A stretch of DNA of 64,000 nucleotides from NCBI RefSeq assembly GCF_027925155.1, contig NZ_BSDY01000009.1, positions 1 through 64,000 on the forward strand, written 5' to 3'. The position numbers and the translations under genes are program-made. Every line of letters begins with the position of its first letter. Position 1 is the first letter of the stretch. The notes beneath the pieces are model-generated. The model was not told the origin of the DNA. It did not search any database and saw only the letters and a list, made by a program, of their open reading frames with translations. Below are positions 25,715 to 34,616 of the stretch, one piece after another. Origin of the DNA: Propionigenium maris DSM 9537 (GTDB lineage: Bacteria > Fusobacteriota > Fusobacteriia > Fusobacteriales > Fusobacteriaceae).

Positions 25715-25987
25715 GGCACACCCCCTAAACTAAGTATTATGATTATATGTTTATTTTTAATAAGAATCAAGGGCCTTTTATAATTTAATTTTGTTATTCT
25801 AGCATTCAACAAATCCCTTTTAAAACCTTTTAAATTCAAAAACAGAAAACACTGATAAAGCCTTCAATATATCGTAATTTTAAAAGCAACAAAAACAACA
25901 AAATAAGTTATCACTAGAATTTTATTAGAGAAATATATTTATTTTTCATATGAATATCTAATAATTAAAGTTAACAGGAAAAATAAA
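25715..25987. other. AT-rich non-coding stretch
   Basis: Very AT-rich, no gene, repeat or RNA recognised; it separates the hypothetical gene from the HU operon terminator. Confidence 0.4.
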
Positions 25988-26009
25988 ATGGAGCTCTAAA
26001 GCTCCATTA
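25988..26009 (-). terminator. Terminator of the Wzz-like/wHTH/HU operon
   Basis: ATGGAGC/GCTCCAT hairpin followed by a T-rich tail on the minus strand, downstream of the HU-like gene. Confidence 0.7.
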
Positions 26010-26022
26010 CGACAAAATAATT

Positions 26023-26292
26023 TTATAGATTACTAAGGCTTTTACCTACTTTAAATTTAACAACTTTTTTAGGGGCTACCTCTATAGTCTCTCCTGTCTT
26101 AGGGTTTTTAGCCTCTCTTGCTGCTCTTTCCACAACATAAAACTTTCCCCATCCTATAAAGTTAACCTCTCTATCCAAATGCAGGGAGTCCCCAAAGAGG
26201 TCTAATATATCATTTAAGACTCTCTCTGCCTCAGATTTATATTTAAACTTCCCCTTTTCAAAGTACCTTTCCATAAATTCCCTCTTAGTCAC
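26023..26292 (-). CDS. HU/IHF-family DNA-binding protein
   Basis: 89 residues from GTG 26292 (GGAGG upstream, overlapping the stop of the previous gene). Matches the HU arm: FIGWGKFYVVERAAREAKNP and KTGETIEVAPKKVVKFKVG. It bends or coats DNA. It is the last gene of an operon with a winged-helix regulator and a Wzz-like protein, so it is probably a dedicated paralogue rather than the housekeeping HU. Confidence 0.88.
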   Translation of the reverse strand: MTKREFMERYFEKGKFKYKSEAERVLNDILDLFGDSLHLDREVNFIGWGKFYVVERAAREAKNPKTGETIEVAPKKVVKFKVGKSLSNL

Positions 26293-26293
26293 A

Positions 26294-26674
26294 CTAAACC
26301 TCCATATATTTTTTCTCTATACTATGATTCTCTATCTTAGCTACTAGCTGATCGATAGTTATATTTTTTTCAACCATTAAGCTACTATCGATACTTTCCA
26401 GAAGCTTCAAGGCTCTCCTGCCTAAGTCATCAACTATATACACTCTAGGTTTATTGCCCATTACTTCCCTTACAGCACCCTTTCTTTTTAAAGTTGAAAG
26501 ACTTCTTATTATATATGATCTATCCTTTAATAGAGCCTCCTTCAATTCCATAACTGTTGCACACCCCTCATTCATGGCATGTAAAATCATTACTTCGCTA
26601 AATGTTATGTGGGGGCTACATTGATTGTAGATCAACCTAAGCTTGGTGAAGGTTTTACTAATTTTAAAGATCAC
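26294..26674 (-). CDS. MarR-like winged-helix regulator
   Basis: 126 residues from GTG 26674, chosen because AGGAGG sits 8 nt upstream; an in-frame TTG at 26692 has its site overlapped. A MarR/PadR-like wHTH is visible: FSEVMILHAMNEGCATVMELKEALLKDRSYIIRSLSTLKRKGAVRE. Translationally coupled to the HU gene (1 nt apart). It may regulate its own operon, which also carries the Wzz-like gene. Confidence 0.7.
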   Translation of the reverse strand: MIFKISKTFTKLRLIYNQCSPHITFSEVMILHAMNEGCATVMELKEALLKDRSYIIRSLSTLKRKGAVREVMGNKPRVYIVDDLGRRALKLLESIDSSLMVEKNITIDQLVAKIENHSIEKKYMEV

Positions 26675-26762
26675 TACTCTTTCCTCCTGCAATATATTTT
26701 CTAATAGTTTATAAAATCTAAAAACTCATACCCAAGATAGTACAAAAACTGTGTATCCAGCC

Positions 26763-28100
26763 TTACTTCTCCTTTAAGTGCTTCCAGAACTCCCTCAAAA
26801 AGGCAGCCATACTTCCCAGAATTAATCCCATGACCAGTCCCATAACAACAATAAATTTTGATTTGGATCCTCCTACCGTCTCTGCAGGAGATATAACCCT
26901 TATCTGATCTGAATAGTATTGATTGGTGTATTCAAGATTCATTATATTGACATCATCTATTATATTGTTTAGTTTGTTGATTGTTTCCTCTATATTTTTT
27001 CTTACAGTATCAAGGGCTGCATCCGATACTGCCCTTATCTCGGAAAGGACTCTCTCCCTCTCCTTTATATCTACATTTATCTCCATAATCTTTGTATTAG
27101 CTTCCCTGTATCTATCTAAAAGATCTGTATAGTAGTCCTCTTCGGTGGAAATTTTTAGCCCCTCTCCCAGGGAAGGTAGTAGGACCTGGGTGCCCTCTGG
27201 CTTATACTCTTTTAGCATCCTTTCAAGAACTTCAGAGGTTCCCATTAATCTTTTTCTTTCCAGCTCCAATTCCCTTATCTGGTTTTTTAGTACCAGCTCC
27301 CTTCCAAAGGGGTCGTTAGTTACATTTTCTATAGCTATTCTAGAAGACACATTTCCCAAGTCAATCTCCTCTACACTCTTTAAAAACCTGGCTATATCCT
27401 CATAACTATAGCCGATCTGCTTTGAGATAAACCCCCTTCCACTAAGTCCCTGAGCACTTCTCATTATTTGAATCACACTCTCTCTTACTATAGCTACCCT
27501 GTCTACATAGTCATATCCACCAAGTTTGTCCAGCTCCATCTTGGGAAACACGGTGTTGTTGTTATATTTAAAGGCAAAGTAGTCTGTATACTCAGTTAAC
27601 AGTGTATTTAAGATGTTTCTATCCAGTTCATTGTCGCCAGTCAATTTTAGTGTCACCACATAATCTGAAGGAGTGTACATGAATTTCTCACCCCTCTTGA
27701 GGCTTACCTCTGCTACCTTCGAAATATCATTTGGAGTGATCCCAGTTATCTCTACACCTGCTACGATATCTTTGGTTGTAAATCCCTCCCTCTTTAAGAT
27801 TGGGTATCTTCTATAGACCCTGTTTAAAATTATAGAGTCTACTATCTCTGAACTGGAAAAGGCACTCCCATCGGGACTCTTGCCTGCTGAGATACCATCA
27901 TAGTTATATCCTATGATAGCCCTTGCACTTTTGCTGCTCCTATCCACTACAACAGCCCCTACACACGATACTATAAACACCAGGACTGCTATCCCCACAA
28001 TTAACACTTTATTCCTTATTAAGATTTTAAAGAGATCGATAAGGTCTATCTCTTCATTGGTCATTCCTATTATCTCGTTATTCTTAGCAACTTCTACCAC
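26763..28100 (-). CDS. Wzz/chain-length-determinant-like inner membrane protein
   Basis: 445 residues. Cytoplasmic N-terminus (EEIDLIDLFKILIRNK), first membrane helix (VLIVGIAVLVFIVSCVGAVVV, about 34-54), a large periplasmic coiled-coil region (about 60-400) and a C-terminal membrane helix (FIVVMGLVMGLILGSMAAFL) preceded by SPAETVGGSKSK, the usual Pro-containing Wzz lead-in. Such proteins set polysaccharide chain length or form export channels. No kinase domain. The start is GTG 28100 with a weak site; ATG at residue 13 is an alternative. A c-di-GMP-I riboswitch lies in its leader. Confidence 0.8.
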   Translation of the reverse strand: MVEVAKNNEIIGMTNEEIDLIDLFKILIRNKVLIVGIAVLVFIVSCVGAVVVDRSSKSARAIIGYNYDGISAGKSPDGSAFSSSEIVDSIILNRVYRRYPILKREGFTTKDIVAGVEITGITPNDISKVAEVSLKRGEKFMYTPSDYVVTLKLTGDNELDRNILNTLLTEYTDYFAFKYNNNTVFPKMELDKLGGYDYVDRVAIVRESVIQIMRSAQGLSGRGFISKQIGYSYEDIARFLKSVEEIDLGNVSSRIAIENVTNDPFGRELVLKNQIRELELERKRLMGTSEVLERMLKEYKPEGTQVLLPSLGEGLKISTEEDYYTDLLDRYREANTKIMEINVDIKERERVLSEIRAVSDAALDTVRKNIEETINKLNNIIDDVNIMNLEYTNQYYSDQIRVISPAETVGGSKSKFIVVMGLVMGLILGSMAAFLREFWKHLKEK

Positions 28101-28204
28101 TCTACTTCACTTCCTTCAACTGAATATATCTGCTCTTATAAATGTCTAAAAATTTGCATAAAAAAAAAGAGTCAACACTACCTTGATCATCGTTTCCTCT
28201 AAAA

Positions 28205-28291
28205 AAGTTTGGCAACTGGCTGTCATATCCTTTCTGGACTTAGACCCTCTAGCTTTGCGTCACAATGTTTCCATCATTTTGCCTTTTTCAG
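28205..28291 (-). promoter_or_regulatory. c-di-GMP-I riboswitch (GEMM), copy 1
   Basis: Minus-strand RNA contains the GEMM-I core: AAAAAGGCAAAA, then the GGAAAC tetraloop hairpin (28267-28272), then TGACGCAAAGCTAGAGGGTC (about 28243-28262) and a P1-closing arm near 28211-28220. A weak GAGgaAAC/GTTgaCTC stem plus T8 (about 28160-28200) may be the expression-platform terminator. It lies ~105 nt upstream of the Wzz-like gene. Confidence 0.88.
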
Positions 28292-28344
28292 AATTCTATT
28301 TAATTTTATAGATTTCTTCTTGGACACCCTCCCTTCGAGCTCCC

Positions 28345-28545
28345 CTAGTGATAGGTAGTTCTTATAACTCTTATCTTAAACTCATTTTTCTTATAAGCTT
28401 CAATGGCCTTATCTATGTCTTCAGGAGGTACTTCCGAAAAAACTCTATATATCAACTTATATTCATACTCCTCCATCTTTTTGATTGCCTTTGAGTCCAG
28501 TTTAAATCTCTTAAAAATTTCTTCAATAATCTCTTCCCTACTCAT
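28345..28545 (-). CDS. Small helical hypothetical protein
   Basis: 66 residues from ATG 28545 (GGAGGGAG upstream; the open frame extends to 28590). Starts MSREEIIEEIFKRFKLDSKA. Charged and predicted helical, without signal. No family recognised. It is the second gene behind riboswitch copy 2 and precedes riboswitch copy 1. Confidence 0.6.
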   Translation of the reverse strand: MSREEIIEEIFKRFKLDSKAIKKMEEYEYKLIYRVFSEVPPEDIDKAIEAYKKNEFKIRVIRTTYH

Positions 28546-28623
28546 TCTCTCCCTCCACAGAAAATCATTGGACCTTTTACTAAACTTCATACTCTCTGTA
28601 ACTCTGGTATAGCTTCTTCTCCC

Positions 28624-28902
28624 CTAAGGCCGACAAACCTTACATGCTACTAACCTTCTCTTCTTGGCTGTGGCAACGGAGTAAAGATCCCCATCACTCT
28701 CAGCATAGCGACAGCCAACTCTATGGTATCTTTTCTTTGATATCGCTACCAGATACTCACCCTTTAGTAACTTATCCTTCAGGAGTCTTTCCTTGGCTAT
28801 ACCCTTACTCCCAATGGTATCTGGTTCCACACTCTTTTTTTTGCACTGTAACTTCACTCCTATAAAAACAATAGGAATACTCAATAGTAACATCAATACC
28901 AT
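28624..28902 (-). CDS. Membrane protein with an Ada-like zinc-binding tail
   Basis: 92 residues from ATG 28902 (GGGGAGAG upstream). N-terminal signal or anchor (MVLMLLLSIPIVFIGVKLQC); the C-terminus has KRYHRVGCRYAESDG...LVACKVCRP. This matches the metal-binding fold of Ada N-terminal-like domains (H-x3-C-x(n)-C-x2-C), found as a module in extracytoplasmic proteins. First gene behind c-di-GMP riboswitch copy 2. Function unknown. Confidence 0.65.
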   Translation of the reverse strand: MVLMLLLSIPIVFIGVKLQCKKKSVEPDTIGSKGIAKERLLKDKLLKGEYLVAISKKRYHRVGCRYAESDGDLYSVATAKKRRLVACKVCRP

Positions 28903-28964
28903 AATCTCTCCCCTATATAAAAAGACAAACAAAAAAAGAGCTTATAAACGATAATCTCCTCTAA

Positions 28965-29052
28965 AAAAGCCGGTAACTGGCTGTCATATCCTTTCTGGAC
29001 TTAGACCCTCTAGCTTTGCGTCACAATGTTTCCATTATTTTGCCTTTTTCAG
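28965..29052 (-). promoter_or_regulatory. c-di-GMP-I riboswitch (GEMM), copy 2
   Basis: Almost identical to copy 1 over ~85 nt, including GGAAAC and GACGCAAAGC. Its 3' end differs: AGCC-AGTTACC-GGCT followed by TTTTTT forms a compact terminator-like hairpin overlapping the P1 3' arm. It lies ~65 nt upstream of the Ada-like membrane gene. Confidence 0.88.
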
Positions 29053-29532
29053 AATATTTTATTTATTCTACCGCTGAACCACCTTACTATGGAATAGATA
29101 CTCAAAGTAAAATACGATTTATACCTTCAATTCCCCCTTTAAAACCCATTCCTTCTACCTTTCTTAATCGTAGAAGGAATAGCTAATATTTTCAATATAC
29201 TAGAAAAAAAAAATTAGTTCAATGGTTTTTTAATAATAAACAAAACTTATGAATACGAAACCCTTACATCCCCTCCTAAAAATATGATACATTCATAATA
29301 TAAATATTATTTTTTAATCACTGAAGTAAGGATATATTCATTAAAAATAATAAAATTAAATTTTACTTAAAAAGTGTAAAGTGAAGAAAAGATGTTTTTA
29401 GTTTATTTTTAAGATATAAATTTATCACATATCTAAATGTTGTTTTATCTCCTATACCGATGTGCCTATTAAGATACTCCAATCTTACTCCAGCACTTCC
29501 TTAACTAATTTAATCTACTCTTAAGAAGGGGC
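29053..29532. other. AT-rich non-coding stretch with one strong inverted repeat
   Basis: No gene is visible. A perfect 11-bp inverted repeat (ATTCCTTCTAC 29148-29158 / GTAGAAGGAAT 29170-29180) has no T tail, so it could be an operator or an RNA element upstream of riboswitch copy 2. The remainder is AT-rich spacer. Confidence 0.4.
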
Positions 29533-29562
29533 TTTCAATAATGTTAGAGGATACTGTATAAT
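29533..29562 (+). promoter_or_regulatory. Predicted promoter
   Basis: TTTCAA, 18-nt spacer, TATAAT (29557-29562), about 30 nt ahead of the ATG at 29594. Confidence 0.45.
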
Positions 29563-29593
29563 ATTTATGAGTATGAGGGAAGGCGGTAGAGAG

Positions 29594-30049
29594 ATGAGAG
29601 AAGTAGTAGATAAAATTATAGAGGCAGGAAGCGAGATCCCCAGAAGGGACATTTTAAATAAGGTATGGGTTCACACCGCTTTGGAGTTTCAAAGGGTAGC
29701 TGAACTCCTCACAGACTATGGGAGGGAGTATGAGGGTACCTACCTTATAGGAGCTGAACACATGAATCAGCTATACAGATATCTGGAGAGAGTGAAAAGA
29801 ATAAGAGCATACTTCTATGAAATTTCAGAGGAGCAGCTGCCAGATATTTTGAGACCTCCTGTTGTAGAGGAGGGAGAGATCTTAAAGATTAAGAGGGAGA
29901 TAAAACCTTCCTTCAATAATACCAAGGAAAAAGTTATCATCCATATAACCTTTGAAAATTGCAGAGCAAAACATATAGAGGCCGATGGCCGAATAATCAT
30001 CGTTATAGCAGATAACTTTAATGAGTTCACTGAAAAGGTAAGTAAATAA
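29594..30049 (+). CDS. Hypothetical protein, 151 residues
   Basis: Starts MREVVDKIIEAGSEIPRRD; ATG 29594 is chosen because an upstream ATG at 29567 would lie at the predicted transcription start. The N-terminal ~80 residues are helical, the C-terminal part beta-rich (KVIIHITFENCRAKHIEADG). No signal and no recognised family. Monocistronic with its own terminator. Confidence 0.6.
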   Translation: MREVVDKIIEAGSEIPRRDILNKVWVHTALEFQRVAELLTDYGREYEGTYLIGAEHMNQLYRYLERVKRIRAYFYEISEEQLPDILRPPVVEEGEILKIKREIKPSFNNTKEKVIIHITFENCRAKHIEADGRIIIVIADNFNEFTEKVSK

Positions 30050-30052
30050 AGA

Positions 30053-30075
30053 CAGCCGGCTAATTAAGCCGGCTG
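30053..30075 (+). terminator. Terminator (hairpin)
   Basis: AGCCGGCT/AGCCGGCT palindromic stem around AATTA; the T tail is weak. Confidence 0.6.
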
Positions 30076-30093
30076 AAAATATCTAAAGTTATT

Positions 30094-31155
30094 TTATAGA
30101 AAGACTTTATTTATATACTCTGAAGCCATGGCAGCTAGGCATCCTCCATAGGTTAGGGTAAACTCTATCCTGCCATTAACAAAATATTCCTCAGAGGAAT
30201 CTGTTATATCCAAAATGAGGTGATCACTGCTTCCACCTAGTATAATAATATCACTGTCCATAGGAGTTAAATGGTCAAGCGAAACATCTTGCTTTCCCAA
30301 AGCACATATAGCACGCCTTCTAACCCCTCTGTCTACAAAAACTGGCCTTTCTCCAAAGGAGTCCAGCCCTCTCCTTCCTATAGGAATGGAAGGCTTCATT
30401 CTGATCTCCACAATTTCAGCTTCCAGCCTGAATATATCGGTGTCAAGGCCCCTGATGGGTTTATCATCTAAACCTATTCCCATTAGCAGGGAGGCTCCCA
30501 GCCTCAGCTGGTTGATCCCTACTGGAAAGGAAGTGTCTTCAAATAAGGTAAGAGATCCTGAATTCCCTCCAGAGACAACCTTTAAGGATAGAGCAAACCT
30601 CTCCTCCAGTGCAGATTTAACCTCTATTAATCTGCTTAAATTTTCCCTTGTGGGAAACACACCTCCATAACATGTAAGGTTGCTTCCGATTCCAAGGAGT
30701 CTAACCCCACGGAGACTTACTATTTCTTCAACGGTTTCAAATATCTCCTTTCTGTAAAATATTCCTTCCCTCAGATCTCCTAGATCTACCATTAGAATAA
30801 TATCATAGATCTTATTTTGTCTAAGGGCCTCCTCTGCCAATACTCTTATTGTGGACGGCTCAGAAACCAGGGAGATATCTGAAAATTTAACTATTTTTTC
30901 AGCCTGACTGGCCATTGGAATCCTGATAAGCATCTTGGGAACTGGGATCTTGGACATCCTTTCAAGATTTTCAATTCTTGAATCAGCTAAGATTTCAACT
31001 CCAGCCTCTACAAGAGTCATTCCTATAGTTTCATTGCCACAAACCATTTTTGTGACGCCGGCTACCTCTACTCCCCTTTCCTGGCACCTTCTCACCATCT
31101 CACGGGTATTTCTCTCAATTTTTTTTAAATCTATTACTAACTTCGGGTAGGTCAT
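30094..31155 (-). CDS. Alanine-racemase-fold amino acid racemase (ornithine racemase-like)
   Basis: 353 residues, fold-type III PLP barrel. The PLP lysine is in VEVAGVTKMVCGNETI (near 35). DLGDLREGIFYRKE and SGGNSGSLTL resemble ornithine racemase (Orr) of clostridia, which is also ~354 residues and makes D-ornithine for reductive ornithine breakdown. Other members act as Ala, Ser or Lys racemases, so the substrate is inferred. No ornithine aminomutase genes lie nearby. The start is ATG 31155 with GGAGG upstream. Confidence 0.75.
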   Translation of the reverse strand: MTYPKLVIDLKKIERNTREMVRRCQERGVEVAGVTKMVCGNETIGMTLVEAGVEILADSRIENLERMSKIPVPKMLIRIPMASQAEKIVKFSDISLVSEPSTIRVLAEEALRQNKIYDIILMVDLGDLREGIFYRKEIFETVEEIVSLRGVRLLGIGSNLTCYGGVFPTRENLSRLIEVKSALEERFALSLKVVSGGNSGSLTLFEDTSFPVGINQLRLGASLLMGIGLDDKPIRGLDTDIFRLEAEIVEIRMKPSIPIGRRGLDSFGERPVFVDRGVRRRAICALGKQDVSLDHLTPMDSDIIILGGSSDHLILDITDSSEEYFVNGRIEFTLTYGGCLAAMASEYINKVFL

Positions 31156-31555
31156 CCTTTATCCTCCAGAGCAACTATAAAGCAGGTAAAATAGGGCCAC
31201 TGCTCCTGGATAGATAGTATCTATTTAATATAAAGTTCAATCTCTAAAAATCAACTGCGAAAGTTTCGCCACCAAGGATACCATCCCTCCTGGAGCATAT
31301 CAGACAAGGTTTCCCTCAAATATATCCTCCAAAAAAATTCCCATTGAGGTGACCGTACTCCAAGACATTGTCTACCTCGATTCTCCTTGAACTTTTAATT
31401 AAACCTGCCACCTGTGCTCCCCTCCTGCTTTTAGAAAACCACCCTTAATTATCTCAAATTACCCTTAAGTAGATTGATCATTAAATAAAAAATAACTTAG
31501 TTCTAGTTTACCCCATAATAGTAGGAATACGAAAAGTTATATTTTTATTCCCTTA
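31156..31555 (-). other. Non-coding stretch with a decayed coding remnant
   Basis: A minus-strand frame from about 31430 to a TAG at 31244-31246 reads like protein (GAQVAGLIKSSRRIEVDN, LEYGHLNG, then after one in-frame TGA near 31320, GKPCLICSRRDGILGG). It has no start or ribosome site and its family is not recognised. It may be the remains of a gene lost upstream of the racemase. Confidence 0.35.
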
Positions 31556-31894
31556 TCAACATGTGAGGTGGAAGGCCCCCACCTTTCTCTCTGTATCCAG
31601 ACTATTGTATATATCCATCCCCTTCCTGCTATCCTGTATATAATAATCTATATTCAGATCCCTCAGTTTTTCTATCACCTCTGGATCCACCCTCATCTGT
31701 CCATAGTAGCCAGTTCCAATGACCAGGGCCTCAGGCCTGTACTCCAGTATATCCTCTATATCCTTAAGCTGCAGTAGGTGTCCCTCTTCCCTCCACCATG
31801 GAGACCTTATCCTTTCTGGAAATATTACAACATCTGAAGTAAAGGTACTCCCCGACACAGTCATCCTTCCAAAGGCATACTTCTCTATTTTCAT
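31556..31894 (-). CDS. Mth938-domain protein
   Basis: 112 residues from ATG 31894 (GGGAGG ~10 nt upstream). Matches the Mth938/DUF498 family: FGRMTVSG, TSDVVIFPERI, SPWWREEGHLLQLKDI, ALVIGTGYYGQM and the C-terminal AFHLTC. A small cytoplasmic fold of unknown biochemical role. Confidence 0.8.
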   Translation of the reverse strand: MKIEKYAFGRMTVSGSTFTSDVVIFPERIRSPWWREEGHLLQLKDIEDILEYRPEALVIGTGYYGQMRVDPEVIEKLRDLNIDYYIQDSRKGMDIYNSLDTERKVGAFHLTC

Positions 31895-32153
31895 CCTATA
31901 CACCCCTCCCTTTACAGTTACTTTGAGTCCTCTGATATAACTATTCTAAACTCTCCTCCCACCTCCTTCTATTTTTATAGGAAGCCCCATACTCTATCCT
32001 ATTAGCTACACAGGACAACAAAATTGAACTATATACAACGTATATGATTAAGTTGACTTTTTCTCAATAAAATTATAAAATATTCTATTGGTGTTATTTT
32101 TTTGTAACAAATGTTAATTAAAGCAGTATTTTTAGTATGAAGAGGTGCAATTG

Positions 32154-34613
32154 ATGAAAAAGTTATTAAAGTTTTCCCTTATAGGGGGAGCAGGAGCAGC
32201 AGTGGCTGTTTCCCTGTTTATTCTAGCCATGGTTGTAGGGGCTTTAAGAAGCCTGCCAGATGTGGAAAAACTGGTGGAATCCTATGCCCCGTCCCTTCCC
32301 ACAACTATCTATGATTCCGAGGGAAGGGTAGTTGATCTTATCTCAAGGGAGATGCGGGAAGAGGTGGATATGGACGAGATCCCCCAGCATGTTAAGGATG
32401 CCTTTGTGGCTATTGAGGATAGAAGGTTCTATAGACATCCCGGCCTGGATCCCATAAGGCTGGGAAAGGCTACCCTGGTGAACCTCTCCAAGGGAAGGTT
32501 TGCCCAGGGGGGAAGTACCATTACCCAGCAGCTGGCTAAGAACGCCTTTCTCAGCAATGAAAAGAAGCTTATGAGAAAGGTCAAGGAGGCCCTCATAGCC
32601 CTGGAGATCGAAAAAAGGTACAGCAAGGAGGAGATCCTGAAAAAATACATGAATGAGATCTACTTTGGTTCAGGTTTCTACGGAATAGAAACAGCTTCCC
32701 AGTCCTTCTTCGGAAAAAAGGTGTCTGAGCTAAGCCTTCCAGAAGCAGCATTGCTGGCTGGAATTCCAAACAGGCCATCCTACTACAATCCCAGAAGAAA
32801 CCTGGAAAATGCAGTAAGGAGATCCCACCTGGTACTTCTGCAGATGAGGAAGCAGGGACTTATAGGTGAGAAGGATTATGATGAAGCTCTAAAGCATAGC
32901 TTCTTTAATCAGGGAGAGACTCCTAAAGATCTTAAAGAGAGTAAGAATTCTTCAGTTATTCTGGCTAGAAACAGCAGAAACCATCTAAAATCACCAGACT
33001 TTACAGATATAATTGAGAGAAAGCTCTTTGAACTATTTGATGAGAACCAGATATATGAGGAGGGGCTTCAGGTATATACCTCTTTGGACCTGGATATGCA
33101 GAGGGCAGCTCTGGAAACCTTCAATAACTATCAGCCCTTGAAGAATAATCCCAATCTTCAGGGGGCTCTTATAACAATCGATTCCTCCAATGGATATGTA
33201 AAGAGTATTGTAGGGGGAAAAAACTTTAAGGGTGGAAACTTCAACAGAGCCACAAGAGCTTTGAGGCAGCCTGGATCAGCATTTAAGCCCTTTGTATACT
33301 TTACAGCCCTTGAAGAGGGAATCCCCATGAATGCAGTAAGGGAGGATTCTGAATTAACCTTTGGAAGATGGAGGCCCCAAAACTACGGTAAGAACTTTGT
33401 TGGGGATATAACCCTTCTGGAGGCCATGGAAAAATCCATAAATATTATAGCCATCAAGCTCCTCAAGGAGGTTGGTATAAACAGCGTTATTAAAAATGTT
33501 GAAAAAACAGGAGCAGAGATGGAGATCCCAAGGGATCTTACTGCAGCCCTTGGAACTATGACTACAACCCCTCAGGAACTTGCAACTGCCTACCTTCCAT
33601 TTTCCAATGGAGGATTTGAGGTGGAACCTATATTCATAACCAAGATTCTCAACAGAGATGGACAGATCCTCTATGAGAGGCAGGTTAAGAGGAGAAGGGT
33701 CTTTGAGAGTACAGATGTCTCCCTCATTGTACATATGATGAAGGATGTAGTTGCCAATGGTTCCGGTAGAAGAGCTAGAGTGGTAGGAAGAGACGGATCC
33801 CCTATAGAACAGGGGGGAAAAACAGGAACTACAAATGATTTCAGATCGGCATGGTATGCAGGGATTACTCCTGAATATGTTACCACCCTCTATGTGGGTT
33901 ATGATGACAACTCCTCTATGTCCCCAGGCTACACTGGTGGTTCCCTGGCAGCTCCTCTTTGGAGAAACTACTATCAGAGACTTATCAATAAAGGGATCTA
34001 TAAGCCTGGAAGGTTTGAGTTTATGGAGGAACACATAAGAAAGGGAGACCTTGTCCTGGTAGATATAGATTCCAGAACTGGTCTTGCAGGGGAACCCACC
34101 ACTGGTTCCAGAAGAACTGGTCTCTTTAAAAAGGGACAGGAACCACAGGAGAAAAGACCTAGCCGTTTCCTCAGATTCAAAGGGTTCTTCAGCGGAGAGG
34201 AGAAGGAGCCTAGCTTTTCAGGAAGAAGAAGCTGGGAGGATCCCCTCACTCCAGAACCTGTAGACTCTAAAATTAAGGTGGAAAATTCACAAACTACAGA
34301 GGGGCTCCCTGTTGGGATGAATAACGATGAAAATGTTGCCAAAGGTCTGGAGGATCTATCAGAGGAAACAGTAAATCATGAAACTGAGACCCAAGTTCAG
34401 AAAGAGGTAGAGGAGCAGGCTGACAAGATAATAGACACTTCAGATACCCAGGTAGTGGTGGAGGAAGTCTCTTCAGAGATAAACTCTGAAGCTCAAAGCA
34501 CAGAAGAGGTCTCTTCCCAGGAAAATTCTGAAGGTGAAGATATAGAAGCAAAAGAGGGAACACCTTCTCTCTCTGAAGAAAAGGATAGCCTTCAGATAAA
34601 AAATAAACATTAA
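32154..34613 (+). CDS. Class A penicillin-binding protein (PBP1A-type)
   Basis: 819 residues from ATG 32154 (AGAGGTG upstream). Membrane anchor at ~10-30. GT51 transglycosylase domain with EDRRFYRHPGLDP (near 80) and GGSTITQQLAKNAFLSNEKK (near 125). The transpeptidase domain has the S-x-x-K box in RQPGSAFKPF (near 375), S-x-N in EKSINIIA and GGKTGTT (near 560). It polymerises and cross-links peptidoglycan. The last ~130 residues form a Glu/Ser-rich, probably disordered tail unusual in length. Confidence 0.93.
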   Translation: MKKLLKFSLIGGAGAAVAVSLFILAMVVGALRSLPDVEKLVESYAPSLPTTIYDSEGRVVDLISREMREEVDMDEIPQHVKDAFVAIEDRRFYRHPGLDPIRLGKATLVNLSKGRFAQGGSTITQQLAKNAFLSNEKKLMRKVKEALIALEIEKRYSKEEILKKYMNEIYFGSGFYGIETASQSFFGKKVSELSLPEAALLAGIPNRPSYYNPRRNLENAVRRSHLVLLQMRKQGLIGEKDYDEALKHSFFNQGETPKDLKESKNSSVILARNSRNHLKSPDFTDIIERKLFELFDENQIYEEGLQVYTSLDLDMQRAALETFNNYQPLKNNPNLQGALITIDSSNGYVKSIVGGKNFKGGNFNRATRALRQPGSAFKPFVYFTALEEGIPMNAVREDSELTFGRWRPQNYGKNFVGDITLLEAMEKSINIIAIKLLKEVGINSVIKNVEKTGAEMEIPRDLTAALGTMTTTPQELATAYLPFSNGGFEVEPIFITKILNRDGQILYERQVKRRRVFESTDVSLIVHMMKDVVANGSGRRARVVGRDGSPIEQGGKTGTTNDFRSAWYAGITPEYVTTLYVGYDDNSSMSPGYTGGSLAAPLWRNYYQRLINKGIYKPGRFEFMEEHIRKGDLVLVDIDSRTGLAGEPTTGSRRTGLFKKGQEPQEKRPSRFLRFKGFFSGEEKEPSFSGRRSWEDPLTPEPVDSKIKVENSQTTEGLPVGMNNDENVAKGLEDLSEETVNHETETQVQKEVEEQADKIIDTSDTQVVVEEVSSEINSEAQSTEEVSSQENSEGEDIEAKEGTPSLSEEKDSLQIKNKH

Positions 34614-34616
34614 AAT

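Noticed and set aside
33354-34034. 226-residue minus-strand open frame within the PBP gene
   Set aside because: Fully inside a clearly coding gene, with no ribosome site and no recognisable domain.
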